From Vibrio sp. (lineage in GTDB: Bacteria; Pseudomonadota; Gammaproteobacteria; Enterobacterales; Vibrionaceae): DNA of 9,618 bases. The notes beneath the pieces were generated by a model. That model saw only the letters and a program-made list of their open reading frames with translations, did no database searches and was not told the origin of the DNA. Where the stretch lies: positions 1-9,618 of the forward strand of contig SLFB01000089.1 in NCBI GenBank assembly GCA_007124475.1. The letters run 5' to 3'. Of this stretch, positions 1 through 6,952 are shown in pieces. The translations under genes were made by a program, and so were the position numbers. The first letter of the stretch is position 1. Every line of letters starts with the position of its first letter.

Positions 1-41
1 CACCAACAGGTTTGTAGCTTTAATGCCAATACATGCTGGTT

Positions 42-401
42 TTATTCATGGAAAACACACAGTTGAAGATGAGGCCGCCGCTTGGGAACTCTCGGTTTGT
101 AAAAAATGGCAACAGGCAAGCGACTCATCAGCAGTTGACCGACAATGATCGCAACCGTTAACCACAATAATGGACTAAATAGCTCTACTAATTGTTGTAA
201 ATGATAACTCAGCAGTTTTTCTGCTAAATGACAAGGCTCACTCACGTTGTCACTATCAGTGGACACCAGCTCAGCGAGCGCCGAGGACACATCAGGGCAA
301 AAGCTTAACACACCGCTATTTTTCGCCAGACACAGCGCCATCACCCAACTGAGCAACAGTAAGGCGAATAATCGGTAACGAGGGCGACGTAAATAATCCA
401 A
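42..401 (-). CDS. Small two-segment membrane protein of unknown function
   Basis: I do not recognise the family. The 119-residue product has two hydrophobic stretches, at about residues 10-26 and 73-92, joined by a polar 45-residue loop, and a basic C-terminal tail (about 100-111, rich in Lys, Arg and Pro) ending HLQLCVFHE. The positive-inside rule suggests both ends are cytoplasmic and the loop periplasmic. Four cysteines are present (C24, C35, C57, C115); C57 is followed by His and C115 lies between histidines, so metal or thiol chemistry is possible but unproven. The start is a TTG directly after an in-frame TGA; an AGGA sits seven bases upstream (408-411 on the plus strand), which supports it. 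The first internal ATG (M21) would remove most of the first hydrophobic segment. The gene diverges from rsxA. I see no convincing promoter of its own. It could be a mis-called ORF, but hydrophobicity and RBS argue for a real gene. Confidence 0.65.
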   Translation of the reverse strand: MDYLRRPRYRLFALLLLSWVMALCLAKNSGVLSFCPDVSSALAELVSTDSDNVSEPCHLAEKLLSYHLQQLVELFSPLLWLTVAIIVGQLLMSRLPVAIFYKPRVPKRRPHLQLCVFHE

Positions 402-663
402 TCAACTATCCTGAGTAAGGTAAATCGACAAACTAAAACCTATGGCCAGTATGACTCGGCGCAACCAATAAAGTTCAGCACACTCTTAGCTTAATGGTGC
501 AAATTCCTCTTCGCATCAGTTTGCTAATCAAAGGATTTACTCTCTAACCGCCATTATTGCGTATACTTTTTAGTCAACATACTAAAACCTTTGTTTTACT
601 CGGTTGTTATTGACTGCGCAAAGCAGGATAATGCCCAGCTCGGAATTTAAGACAACTATCATT
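402..663. other. Divergent intergenic region upstream of rsxA
   Basis: This 262-base stretch separates the minus-strand small membrane gene from rsxA. It holds the RBS of the former (AGGA on the minus strand, 408-411), a TATACT hexamer at 562-567 that is the best candidate -10 for the rsx operon, and an in-frame upstream extension of rsxA beginning at ATG 631. An imperfect short palindrome TTTG-N5-CAAA occurs at 520-532. I see no RNA gene and no convincing terminator. Confidence 0.6.
536..567 (+). promoter_or_regulatory. Candidate promoter of the rsx-nth operon
   Basis: TATACT at 562-567 matches five of six -10 consensus positions. The nearest -35-like hexamer, TTTACT at 536-541, lies 20 bases away, which is longer than the usual 17. 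A TG lies two bases before the hexamer rather than one, so it is not a true extended -10. Transcription would start near 574, giving a leader of about 90 bases before the family-standard rsxA start. No other promoter-like pair in this intergenic region is better, but the assignment rests on one good hexamer. Confidence 0.3.
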
Positions 664-1242
664 ATGACCGACTATTTTTTGCTGTTAATCGGCACTGTTC
701 TGGTTAACAATTTTGTACTAGTAAAATTCTTGGGCTTATGCCCGTTTATGGGCGTGTCGAAAAAGCTCGAAACTGCGATTGGTATGGGGTTAGCAACGAC
801 CTTCGTGCTGACTATCGCTTCTGTTTCTGCTTATTTAGTTGAAAATTATATTCTCACGCCACTTGGCATCCAATACTTGCGTACCATGAGTTTCATTCTG
901 GTGATTGCGGTAGTGGTACAATTCACTGAGATGGTGGTACATAAAACCAGCCCTACTTTATACCGTTTGTTGGGTATTTTCTTACCCCTGATCACCACCA
1001 ACTGTGCAGTACTTGGCGTAGCACTACTCAATATCAATGAAAATCATACTTTTATCCAATCGATTATTTATGGTTTTGGTGCGGCGGTTGGCTTCTCTTT
1101 AGTGTTAATTCTTTTTGCAGCCATGCGTGAACGCATTCATGTTGCCGATGTTCCCGCTCCGTTTAAAGGCGCTTCCATTGCAATGATCACCGCGGGTCTA
1201 ATGTCTTTGGCCTTTATGGGCTTTACCGGTTTAGTGAAATAG
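664..1242 (+). CDS. rsxA: Electron transport complex subunit RsxA (RnfA)
   Basis: RsxA is an integral inner-membrane subunit of the Rsx/Rnf complex, which couples NADH oxidation to ferredoxin-type acceptors and ion transport; in E. coli it helps keep SoxR reduced. The 192 residues begin MTDYFLLLIGTVLVNNFVL, the usual family start, and are almost entirely hydrophobic with about six membrane segments. Two conserved cysteines are visible: C26 in FLGLCPFMG and C114 in TTNC. Paired with the equivalent cysteines of RsxE, they are the family's proposed membrane iron-sulfur site. I chose ATG 664 from family N-termini, although its RBS is weak. The frame stays open upstream, and ATG 631 has AGGA close before it, giving a 203-residue alternative. 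The gene is first in the operon; rsxB starts two bases after its stop. Identity is certain; only the start is open. Confidence 0.97.
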   Translation: MTDYFLLLIGTVLVNNFVLVKFLGLCPFMGVSKKLETAIGMGLATTFVLTIASVSAYLVENYILTPLGIQYLRTMSFILVIAVVVQFTEMVVHKTSPTLYRLLGIFLPLITTNCAVLGVALLNINENHTFIQSIIYGFGAAVGFSLVLILFAAMRERIHVADVPAPFKGASIAMITAGLMSLAFMGFTGLVK

Positions 1243-1244
1243 TT

Positions 1245-1832
1245 ATGTATACATTACTTATTGCGATTATTGTCTTAGCGGCTCTTGCCGCTGTATTTGG
1301 GGCTATTTTAGGATTTGCCTCAGTACGCTTCAAAGTGGAAGGCGATCCGATCGTCGATCAAATTGATGCCATACTGCCACAAACACAATGTGGTCAATGT
1401 GGCTATCCCGGCTGTCGCCCTTACGCTGAAGCCATCGCCAATGGTGATACGATTAATAAATGTCCACCAGGCGGCCAAGCGACAATAGAAAAGCTGGCCG
1501 ACTTAATGGGGGTTGAAGTTCAAGAATCCGCCCATGATTTAGATAATAAGGTCAAAACCGTTGCTTTTATTCACGAAGATATGTGTATTGGCTGCACTAA
1601 GTGCATTCAAGCTTGCCCGGTTGATGCCATTGTTGGTGGCACAAAAGCGGTACATACCGTAATAAAAGACGAGTGTACTGGCTGCGATTTATGCGTTGCT
1701 CCTTGTCCTACCGACTGTATTGAAATGATCCCGTTAGAGACCACGCCAGAAACATGGAAATGGCAAATGAATGCTATCCCCGTCGTTAACATTGTTGAAC
1801 CTGCGTCCGATGCGCAAAAAAATGCCCATTAA
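1245..1832 (+). CDS. rsxB: Electron transport complex subunit RsxB (RnfB)
   Basis: RsxB is the ferredoxin-like electron carrier of the complex, anchored to the cytoplasmic face of the inner membrane. One N-terminal membrane helix (about residues 3-25) is followed by a [4Fe-4S] domain with C49, C52, C57 and C73 (CGQCGYPGC plus a later Cys). Two classical ferredoxin motifs follow, CxxCxxCxxxC at C114-C117-C120-C124 and C144-C147-C150-C154, so three [4Fe-4S] clusters are expected. All twelve ligands are intact. The length of 195 residues is normal. The start is ATG 1245, two bases after the rsxA stop, with no strong RBS, which suggests translational coupling to rsxA. Its own stop overlaps the ribosome-binding sequence of rsxC. 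Confidence 0.98.
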   Translation: MYTLLIAIIVLAALAAVFGAILGFASVRFKVEGDPIVDQIDAILPQTQCGQCGYPGCRPYAEAIANGDTINKCPPGGQATIEKLADLMGVEVQESAHDLDNKVKTVAFIHEDMCIGCTKCIQACPVDAIVGGTKAVHTVIKDECTGCDLCVAPCPTDCIEMIPLETTPETWKWQMNAIPVVNIVEPASDAQKNAH

Positions 1833-1840
1833 GGATAAGT

Positions 1841-3778
1841 ATGTTGTCATTAATTGAACAAATCCAAGCTGGTCGTCTTTGGGATTTCCCTGGTGGTATT
1901 CATCCACCTGAAAATAAACAGCAATCCATACAAACGGCCATCGCATCAGCGCCTTTAGCCAGCGAATTGGTTCTGCCTATTAAGCAACACATTGGTAAAG
2001 CCGGTGATTTGTTGGTGGAAGTGGGTCAAGCGGTACTTAAAGGGCAGCCTCTAACTCAATACAGCGCAACCTTTATGCTGCCAGTGCATGCCCCAACTTC
2101 CGGCATCATTACCGCTATTGAACCTCGCACTATCGCTCACCCATCCGGTTTACAAGAAATGTGTGTTGTGATCCGTCCTGATGGTCATGAAACTTGGATT
2201 GAACGTGAATGCGTGACTGATTTTACTCAGCACTCCGCCGAGCAGTTAATTGAGATCATCCGCCAAGCCGGTGTATCAGGCATGGGCGGCGCTGGCTTTC
2301 CGACCGCAAAAAAAATCCAAACTGGGCTATCACGTACAGAAATCTTGATCATTAATGCTGCTGAGTGTGAGCCTTATATCACAGCTGATGATGCTTTAAT
2401 GCGCTATCACGCCGATGAGATCATCCAAGGAGTCAGTATTGTTGAGCATATTCTACGGCCGAAGTTGACCATCATCGCCATTGAAGATAACAAACCTGAA
2501 GCAGTGCGAGCATTAGAAGCGGCAGCCAAAGAAAAGGATTTGCTGATTAGAGTGATACCGACTAAATACCCTTCTGGTGGCGAAAAGCAACTGATCAAAA
2601 TTTTGACCAACCTTGAAGTGCCCAATAATGGTATCCCGGCGGATATTGGCATCATGATGCAAAATATTGGCTCAGTGCATGCGATTAAACGTGCGGTTAT
2701 CGATGGTGAACCATTGATCCAACGTATCGTTACGTTGACAGGCAATACCTTCAAGCAGCCCACTAATGTATGGACCTTACTGGGTACACCTGTCGCGCAT
2801 TTACTTCACCATTTTGCTTATCAAGCCGACAAAAAATTCCCTCGCTTAATCATGGGTGGGCCAATGATGGGCTTTACCCTACCTCATGCACAGGTGCCCA
2901 TAACTAAGACCAGTAACTGTATTTTAGCGCCGACCAGCAAAGAAATCCGGCCACCGCAAACAGAGATGGCCTGTATTCGCTGTAGTCTATGCGCCGATGC
3001 CTGCCCTGCTTCCTTGTTACCACAGCAGTTACAGTGGCACGCTAAAGCCGAAGAATATGATAAATGCGAAGAGCTTAATCTAAAAGATTGCATAGAATGC
3101 GGCGCTTGCGCTTATGTATGCCCAAGCGAAATTCCTTTAGTCCAGTATTATCGTCAAGCGAAAGCGGAAATTCGCACTCGTAAACGCGAAGCCGAAGCGG
3201 CTGAACGAGCTAAACAGCGCTTCGAAGAGAAAAAAGCGCGTATGGAGCGAGATAAAGCCGAGCGCGAGCAACGTTTTCAACAGGCAGCGCAAGCGCGTCG
3301 TAAAGCAATGCAGGCCGACAGCGGTGAAGATGCTATCGCTGCGGCCATCGCCAGAGTTAAGGCGCAAAAACAACAAGATGATAGTAGTGAAAAAGTCGTG
3401 AAACCTGCGGTTGCCGCGGCGATTGCTCGCGCTAAAGCCAAACAAGCGGCCGCCATGCAGCATGAAGAGCAAACGCTTCAAACGGCAGTCGCAACCAAAC
3501 GTAGCGTCTCTGCAGGAGAAAGCGCTGCGCCAAATGACGAGAAAAAAGACGCTGTCTCTGCTGCCATTGCGCGCGCTAAAGCTCGTAAAGCTGCTCAGCA
3601 AGCAGGCCAAGAGGCTAGCACCAGCAGCGCTGATGCACCAAGCCAAATCGATAGCGACCAAGCCGCTGCTAACGACAAAAAAGACGCCGTTGCCGCCGCC
3701 ATTGCTCGCGCTAAAGCTCGTAAAGCTGCCCAGATGCAAAATGATCACCAAACTAACCATGCTGAGGAGAAGAAATAG
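1841..3778 (+). CDS. rsxC: Electron transport complex subunit RsxC (RnfC)
   Basis: RsxC is the peripheral, NADH-oxidising entry subunit, related to the NuoF (51 kDa) subunit of complex I. The N-terminal part has a biotinyl-lipoyl-like fold region (about 35-115). The nucleotide/flavin core begins with SGMGGAGFPTAKK (146-158), with INAAECEP (171-178) after it. Two [4Fe-4S] motifs follow: C378-C381-C384-C388 and C417-C420-C423-C427. From about residue 440 the chain becomes highly charged, likely helical or coiled coil, then carries four Ala/Lys/Arg-rich repeats (see separate entry). The 645-residue length is short of E. coli RsxC (740 in my memory); the difference lies in this tail, not the catalytic core. 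The start ATG 1841 has AAGGA overlapping the rsxB stop. The stop TAG shares one base with the GTG start of rsxD. Confidence 0.97.
   Translation: MLSLIEQIQAGRLWDFPGGIHPPENKQQSIQTAIASAPLASELVLPIKQHIGKAGDLLVEVGQAVLKGQPLTQYSATFMLPVHAPTSGIITAIEPRTIAHPSGLQEMCVVIRPDGHETWIERECVTDFTQHSAEQLIEIIRQAGVSGMGGAGFPTAKKIQTGLSRTEILIINAAECEPYITADDALMRYHADEIIQGVSIVEHILRPKLTIIAIEDNKPEAVRALEAAAKEKDLLIRVIPTKYPSGGEKQLIKILTNLEVPNNGIPADIGIMMQNIGSVHAIKRAVIDGEPLIQRIVTLTGNTFKQPTNVWTLLGTPVAHLLHHFAYQADKKFPRLIMGGPMMGFTLPHAQVPITKTSNCILAPTSKEIRPPQTEMACIRCSLCADACPASLLPQQLQWHAKAEEYDKCEELNLKDCIECGACAYVCPSEIPLVQYYRQAKAEIRTRKREAEAAERAKQRFEEKKARMERDKAEREQRFQQAAQARRKAMQADSGEDAIAAAIARVKAQKQQDDSSEKVVKPAVAAAIARAKAKQAAAMQHEEQTLQTAVATKRSVSAGESAAPNDEKKDAVSAAIARAKARKAAQQAGQEASTSSADAPSQIDSDQAAANDKKDAVAAAIARAKARKAAQMQNDHQTNHAEEKK
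3329..3733 (+). repeat. Four in-frame Ala-rich repeats in the RsxC C-terminal tail
   Basis: Four copies of a [DP]-A-[IV]-x-A-A-I-A-R-[AV]-K-A-[RKQ] unit lie at RsxC residues 497-511, 522-537, 570-586 and 615-631 (starting at 3329, 3404, 3548 and 3683). They are separated by variable acidic or polar linkers. The third and fourth copies are nearly identical at DNA level over about 30 bases, including CGCGCTAAAGCTCGTAAAGC, so recombination or slippage could change copy number. The rsxC C-terminal tail is known to vary in length among gammaproteobacteria. The function of the tail is not established. Confidence 0.85.
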
Positions 3779-4824
3779 TGGCCTTTTTTATTGCTAGCTC
3801 GCCACACGCGCACAGTAAGCGCAGCACTGCGGAGTTAATGAAATGGGTTGCGATTTGTGCCCTTCCCGGCTTAGTCGTACAAAGCTATTTTTTCGGTTGG
3901 GGAACATTGATCCAACTCAGTTTGGCTATCATTCTTGCCTTAGCTTTAGAAGCGGGAGTCATGAAGCTGAGAAAGCGTTCACCAGCTTTAGCGCTGCGCG
4001 ATTACAGCGCACTAGTTAGTGCCTGGTTATTAGCGGTAGCTATTCCACCTTTATCACCATGGTGGGTCATCACTATCGGCATCCTATTTGCCATCATAGT
4101 GGCTAAACAGTTATATGGTGGCCTAGGACAAAACCCCTTTAATCCTGCCATGGTGGCTTATGTGGTGCTGCTGATTTCGTTTCCGGTGCAAATGACCAGT
4201 TGGCTTGCCCCGCATCAATTAGCCCCAGAATCCGTATCATTTGTTGATTCGTTATCGCTGATTTTTACTGGCTTTAATCAAGACGGATTATCACTGCAAC
4301 AGATCCGAACCGGTATCGATGGCATGACCATGGCAACACCATTAGATGCTTTCAAAACTGCGCTCCATGGTGGACAAAGCGTATCCGAAGCGCTCAGTTT
4401 GCCTCAATTTAGCGGTTTAGCTGGGATCGGTTGGGACTGGGTTAATTTGGCCTACCTTGCTGGCGGTTTATGGCTGATTAAGCTGCGCGTTATCAATTGG
4501 CACATACCGGTCGCTTTTCTCAGCGGTATGGTTATCACCAGTTTAGCGCTCATGCTCCTGGCTCCTGGAACCAGTGCTTCACCTCTTATTCACTTGCTGT
4601 CAGGAGCCACTATGCTCGGGGCCTTTTTTATTGCCACCGACCCGGTTTCCGCTTCAACCACCAATACAGGTCGACTCATCTACGGCGTATTTATTGGTAG
4701 CCTAGTGGTTATTATTCGAAGTTGGGGTGGTTTCCCTGATGGCGTTGCTTTCGCTGTGTTACTCGCCAATATGTGTGTGCCATTAATCGATTACTACACG
4801 AAACCTCGTACTTACGGACATTAA
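3778..4824 (+). CDS. rsxD: Electron transport complex subunit RsxD (RnfD)
   Basis: RsxD is a polytopic inner-membrane flavoprotein subunit, related to NqrB of the sodium-pumping NADH:quinone reductase. The 348 residues show about nine or ten hydrophobic segments. The covalent FMN attachment site is visible as DGMTMATPLD (181-190), with the flavinylated threonine at T187, the position reported for V. cholerae RnfD. Other family signatures are LYGGLGQNPFNPAM (112-125) and ATDPVSAS near the C-terminus. The start is GTG at 3778, sharing one base with the rsxC stop (TAGTG), with AGGAG at 3765-3769 eight bases before it. This overlap suggests coupled translation. FMN attachment would need an ApbE-type transferase, which is not encoded in this window. 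Confidence 0.97.
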   Translation: MAFFIASSPHAHSKRSTAELMKWVAICALPGLVVQSYFFGWGTLIQLSLAIILALALEAGVMKLRKRSPALALRDYSALVSAWLLAVAIPPLSPWWVITIGILFAIIVAKQLYGGLGQNPFNPAMVAYVVLLISFPVQMTSWLAPHQLAPESVSFVDSLSLIFTGFNQDGLSLQQIRTGIDGMTMATPLDAFKTALHGGQSVSEALSLPQFSGLAGIGWDWVNLAYLAGGLWLIKLRVINWHIPVAFLSGMVITSLALMLLAPGTSASPLIHLLSGATMLGAFFIATDPVSASTTNTGRLIYGVFIGSLVVIIRSWGGFPDGVAFAVLLANMCVPLIDYYTKPRTYGH

Positions 4825-4832
4825 GGAGCATT

Positions 4833-5459
4833 ATGTTAACGGCTATCCGTAAAAATGGGCTGATCTTGGCGATTTTTGCCTGTGCCTCAACAGGGGTTGT
4901 CGCGGTTACTCAATACCTAACCGCCAATAGAATACAAGCGCAGCAAACTGCGCAGCTATTAGCGGTATTAAATCAGGTAATACCCGCCGACTTGCATGAT
5001 AATCCCTTATCCAGTGCCTGCACATTAGTCAGCGACCCGAGGTTGGGGACAAACCAAGCCATGCCTGTCTACCTCGCGACCCTTGATGGTGAGCCAACCG
5101 CTTTGGCTATCGAAACCATTGCGCCAGACGGTTACAGTGGCGCGATTAAACTGATCGTTGGTATTGATCAACAGGGCAAGATATTAGGTACTCGTGTACT
5201 CAACCATCAAGAGACTCCGGGATTAGGTGATAAAATTGATTTACGCGTCAGTGACTGGATACTCAGTTTTAATGGGCGACAACTGACCGAGAGTAATCAT
5301 CAACAATGGCAGGTACGTAAAGATGGAGGTCAGTTTGATCAATTTACTGGCGCAACTATCACCCCACGAGCCGTAGTCAAAGCGGTTAAACAGGCGGTGG
5401 AGTATGTCAATCTACATCGTGAGCACATTATCAAACAACCATTCAATTGTGGAGATTAA
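4833..5459 (+). CDS. rsxG: Electron transport complex subunit RsxG (RnfG)
   Basis: RsxG is a single-span membrane subunit with a periplasmic FMN-binding domain, related to NqrC. The 208 residues start MLTAIRKNGLILAIFA, with one membrane helix at about 8-28 and the rest periplasmic. The covalent FMN site is FTGATITPRAVV; the acceptor is T175, the same number reported for V. cholerae RnfG. The motif ETPGLGD (127-133) is also typical of the FMN-binding domain. The frame is open 60 bases further upstream inside rsxD, but ATG 4833 has AAGGAG at 4823-4828 overlapping the rsxD stop and matches family N-termini. The two cysteines (C17 in the membrane helix and C63) plus one in the C-terminal FNCGD are not family ligands that I know. 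Confidence 0.97.
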   Translation: MLTAIRKNGLILAIFACASTGVVAVTQYLTANRIQAQQTAQLLAVLNQVIPADLHDNPLSSACTLVSDPRLGTNQAMPVYLATLDGEPTALAIETIAPDGYSGAIKLIVGIDQQGKILGTRVLNHQETPGLGDKIDLRVSDWILSFNGRQLTESNHQQWQVRKDGGQFDQFTGATITPRAVVKAVKQAVEYVNLHREHIIKQPFNCGD

Positions 5460-5461
5460 AT

Positions 5462-6154
5462 ATGAGCGACCACAAAACTCTGATCAAAAATGGTTTATGG
5501 AATAACAACCCGGCACTGGTGCAGCTTCTTGGCTTGTGCCCATTGTTAGCCGTTTCTTCGACTATCACTAATGCCCTTGGTCTTGGCCTTGCCACACTGC
5601 TGGTCTTAGTTGGCTCCAATGTCACGGTTTCTCTTGTTAGAGAATACGTTCCGAAAGAAGTACGTATCCCCATTTTTGTGATGATCATTGCCGCTTTAGT
5701 GACCTGTGTACAGCTGCTGATGCAAGCTTTCACTTACGGCCTATATCTTTCGCTTGGAATATTTATCCCTTTAATCGTCACCAACTGCATCATCATCGGC
5801 CGCGCCGAAGCCTTTGCCTCCAAAAATAGCGTGCTACCCGCCGCTCAAGATGGGTTTTGGATGGGGCTAGGTATGGCTGGCGCACTGGTTGTACTTGGCG
5901 GTTTGCGTGAGATTTTAGGTAAAGGAACCTTGTTTGATGGTGCCCACTTATTGCTTGGCGAATGGGCTTCTATCCTGCGCATTGATATTTTGCATTTAAA
6001 CAATAGCTTTTTATTAGCCTTGTTACCCCCAGGAGCTTTTATTGGCGTAGGATTTTTGATCGCGGCCAAAAATGTCATTGATAAGCACATCGCTCAGCGT
6101 CAACCAAAGCAAGCAAAACAAGTTATCGAGCGAGCAAGAGTCACTAATGTGTAA
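5462..6154 (+). CDS. rsxE: Electron transport complex subunit RsxE (RnfE)
   Basis: RsxE is an integral membrane subunit, paralogous to RsxA and related to NqrD. The 230 residues have about six membrane segments. The cysteines C26 in LLGLCPLLA and C109 in IVTNC mirror those of RsxA (FLGLCPFMG and TTNC), as expected for two inverted partners sharing a membrane iron-sulfur centre. The start ATG 5462 is preceded by GGAG at 5451-5454, seven bases away, inside the end of rsxG. An upstream ATG at 5447 in the same frame overlaps rsxG and has no better support. The basic C-terminal tail (about 207-226) is probably cytoplasmic. The gene ends 23 bases before nth, with no terminator between, so the two are likely co-transcribed. 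Confidence 0.97.
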   Translation: MSDHKTLIKNGLWNNNPALVQLLGLCPLLAVSSTITNALGLGLATLLVLVGSNVTVSLVREYVPKEVRIPIFVMIIAALVTCVQLLMQAFTYGLYLSLGIFIPLIVTNCIIIGRAEAFASKNSVLPAAQDGFWMGLGMAGALVVLGGLREILGKGTLFDGAHLLLGEWASILRIDILHLNNSFLLALLPPGAFIGVGFLIAAKNVIDKHIAQRQPKQAKQVIERARVTNV

Positions 6155-6177
6155 ATCAAATCACTGAGGCCATTGAG

Positions 6178-6810
6178 ATGAATAATGCCAAACGAGTAGA
6201 AATCCTACAACGCTTGCGAGACAACAACCCAAACCCTCAAACGGAGTTAAACTGGAACACCCCCTTTGAGCTTTTGATTGCCGTGTTGTTATCAGCGCAA
6301 GCAACGGACGTAAGCGTGAATAAAGCGACGGATAAACTGTATGCCGTAGCCAATACCCCACAAGCCATACTAGAGTTAGGCGTTGAAGGCGTTAAGCAAT
6401 ACATCAAAACCATTGGCTTATTTAACTCTAAAGCCGAGAATGTCATAAAAACCTGCCGGATTTTAGTCGAGCAATATGGCGGAGAGATCCCCGAAAGCCG
6501 AGAAGCTCTCGAATCTCTGCCCGGCGTTGGCCGAAAAACCGCCAATGTGGTACTCAATACCGCTTTTGGCTGGCCAACGATTGCCGTTGATACGCACATT
6601 TTCCGCGTCTCCAACCGGACTAAGTTTGCTATGGGCAAAAATGTTGATGAAGTCGAACAGAAACTGCTCAAAGTGGTTCCAAAAGCATTCAAAGTCGATG
6701 TTCATCATTGGTTAATTCTTCATGGTCGCTATACCTGTGTGGCACGCAAGCCGCGCTGTGGTAGTTGTATCATTGAAGATTTATGTGAGTACAAAGACAA
6801 AACCGACTAG
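6178..6810 (+). CDS. nth: Endonuclease III, bifunctional DNA glycosylase/AP lyase
   Basis: Nth removes oxidised pyrimidines (such as thymine glycol) from DNA and nicks the abasic site by beta-elimination; it acts in base-excision repair in the cytoplasm. The 210 residues contain the helix-hairpin-helix LPGVGRKTA (114-122) with the catalytic lysine K120, and the catalytic aspartate D138 in VDTH. A C-terminal [4Fe-4S] cluster is bound by C187, C194, C197 and C203 (C-x6-C-x2-C-x5-C). All key residues match E. coli numbering, so the enzyme should be active. The start ATG 6178 has AGG at 6167-6169. It is the last gene of the rsx operon, a link conserved in many gammaproteobacteria. Whether the Rsx complex and Nth share more than transcription is unknown. 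Confidence 0.98.
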   Translation: MNNAKRVEILQRLRDNNPNPQTELNWNTPFELLIAVLLSAQATDVSVNKATDKLYAVANTPQAILELGVEGVKQYIKTIGLFNSKAENVIKTCRILVEQYGGEIPESREALESLPGVGRKTANVVLNTAFGWPTIAVDTHIFRVSNRTKFAMGKNVDEVEQKLLKVVPKAFKVDVHHWLILHGRYTCVARKPRCGSCIIEDLCEYKDKTD

Positions 6811-6952
6811 CTGTACAGACTCAATTCATCGGCTGCCGGCAAACTATGTGATTGGGGTGAACGAACGTAGCCAACACCGCTGCAGCTTCAAGTAGAAAGG
6901 GGATATTGGCTACCGTCAAACACCCCTGCAGCTTCAAGTAATATGGCGATAT
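6811..6952. repeat. Intergenic repeat region between convergent nth and GGDEF-EAL genes
   Basis: The 142 bases between the two converging stop codons hold two copies of a 33-base unit, at 6874-6906 and 6920-6952 (period 46, 28 of 33 identical). They share the perfect core CTGCAGCTTCAAGTA (6880-6894 and 6926-6940) and end in GATAT. The second copy abuts the stop codon of the GGDEF-EAL gene. An 8-bp perfect inverted repeat, GTAGCCAA at 6867-6874 and TTGGCTAC at 6906-6913, encloses the first copy. CTGTACAG follows the nth stop and GCCGGC lies at 6835-6840. From memory, this sequence resembles an intergenic repeat scattered through Vibrio genomes; I cannot verify that here. There is no T-tract typical of an intrinsic terminator. 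Confidence 0.7.
6867..6913. repeat. Perfect 8-bp inverted repeat around the first repeat copy
   Basis: GTAGCCAA (6867-6874) and TTGGCTAC (6906-6913) are exact reverse complements with a 31-base spacer. The spacer contains the self-complementary GCTGCAGC (6879-6886). Transcripts from either converging gene could fold here. It may serve as an RNA 3'-end structure, or simply mark the boundaries of a dispersed element. Confidence 0.55.

Noticed and set aside
518..532. FNR-type site (TTGAT-N4-ATCAA) near the rsx promoter
   Set aside because: Only the ATCAA half is present at 527-531; the partner half reads AGTTT, so it does not meet the consensus.
3137..3760. Long minus-strand open frame of about 207 codons opposite the end of rsxC
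   Set aside because: It lies opposite the Ala/Lys/Arg-rich repeats of rsxC, whose codons rarely give stops on the other strand. Its product is a low-complexity Ser/Phe/Leu-rich shadow.
3411..3797. Plus-strand open frame of 128 codons overlapping the rsxC end and the rsxD start
   Set aside because: It is the shifted reading of the same repetitive tail, with Leu/Lys-rich low-complexity sequence and no sensible RBS, while rsxC and rsxD are certain.
6874..6952. CRISPR array
   Set aside because: There are only two imperfect copies with a 13-base gap between them, too few and too short for repeat-spacer architecture, and no cas genes are nearby.
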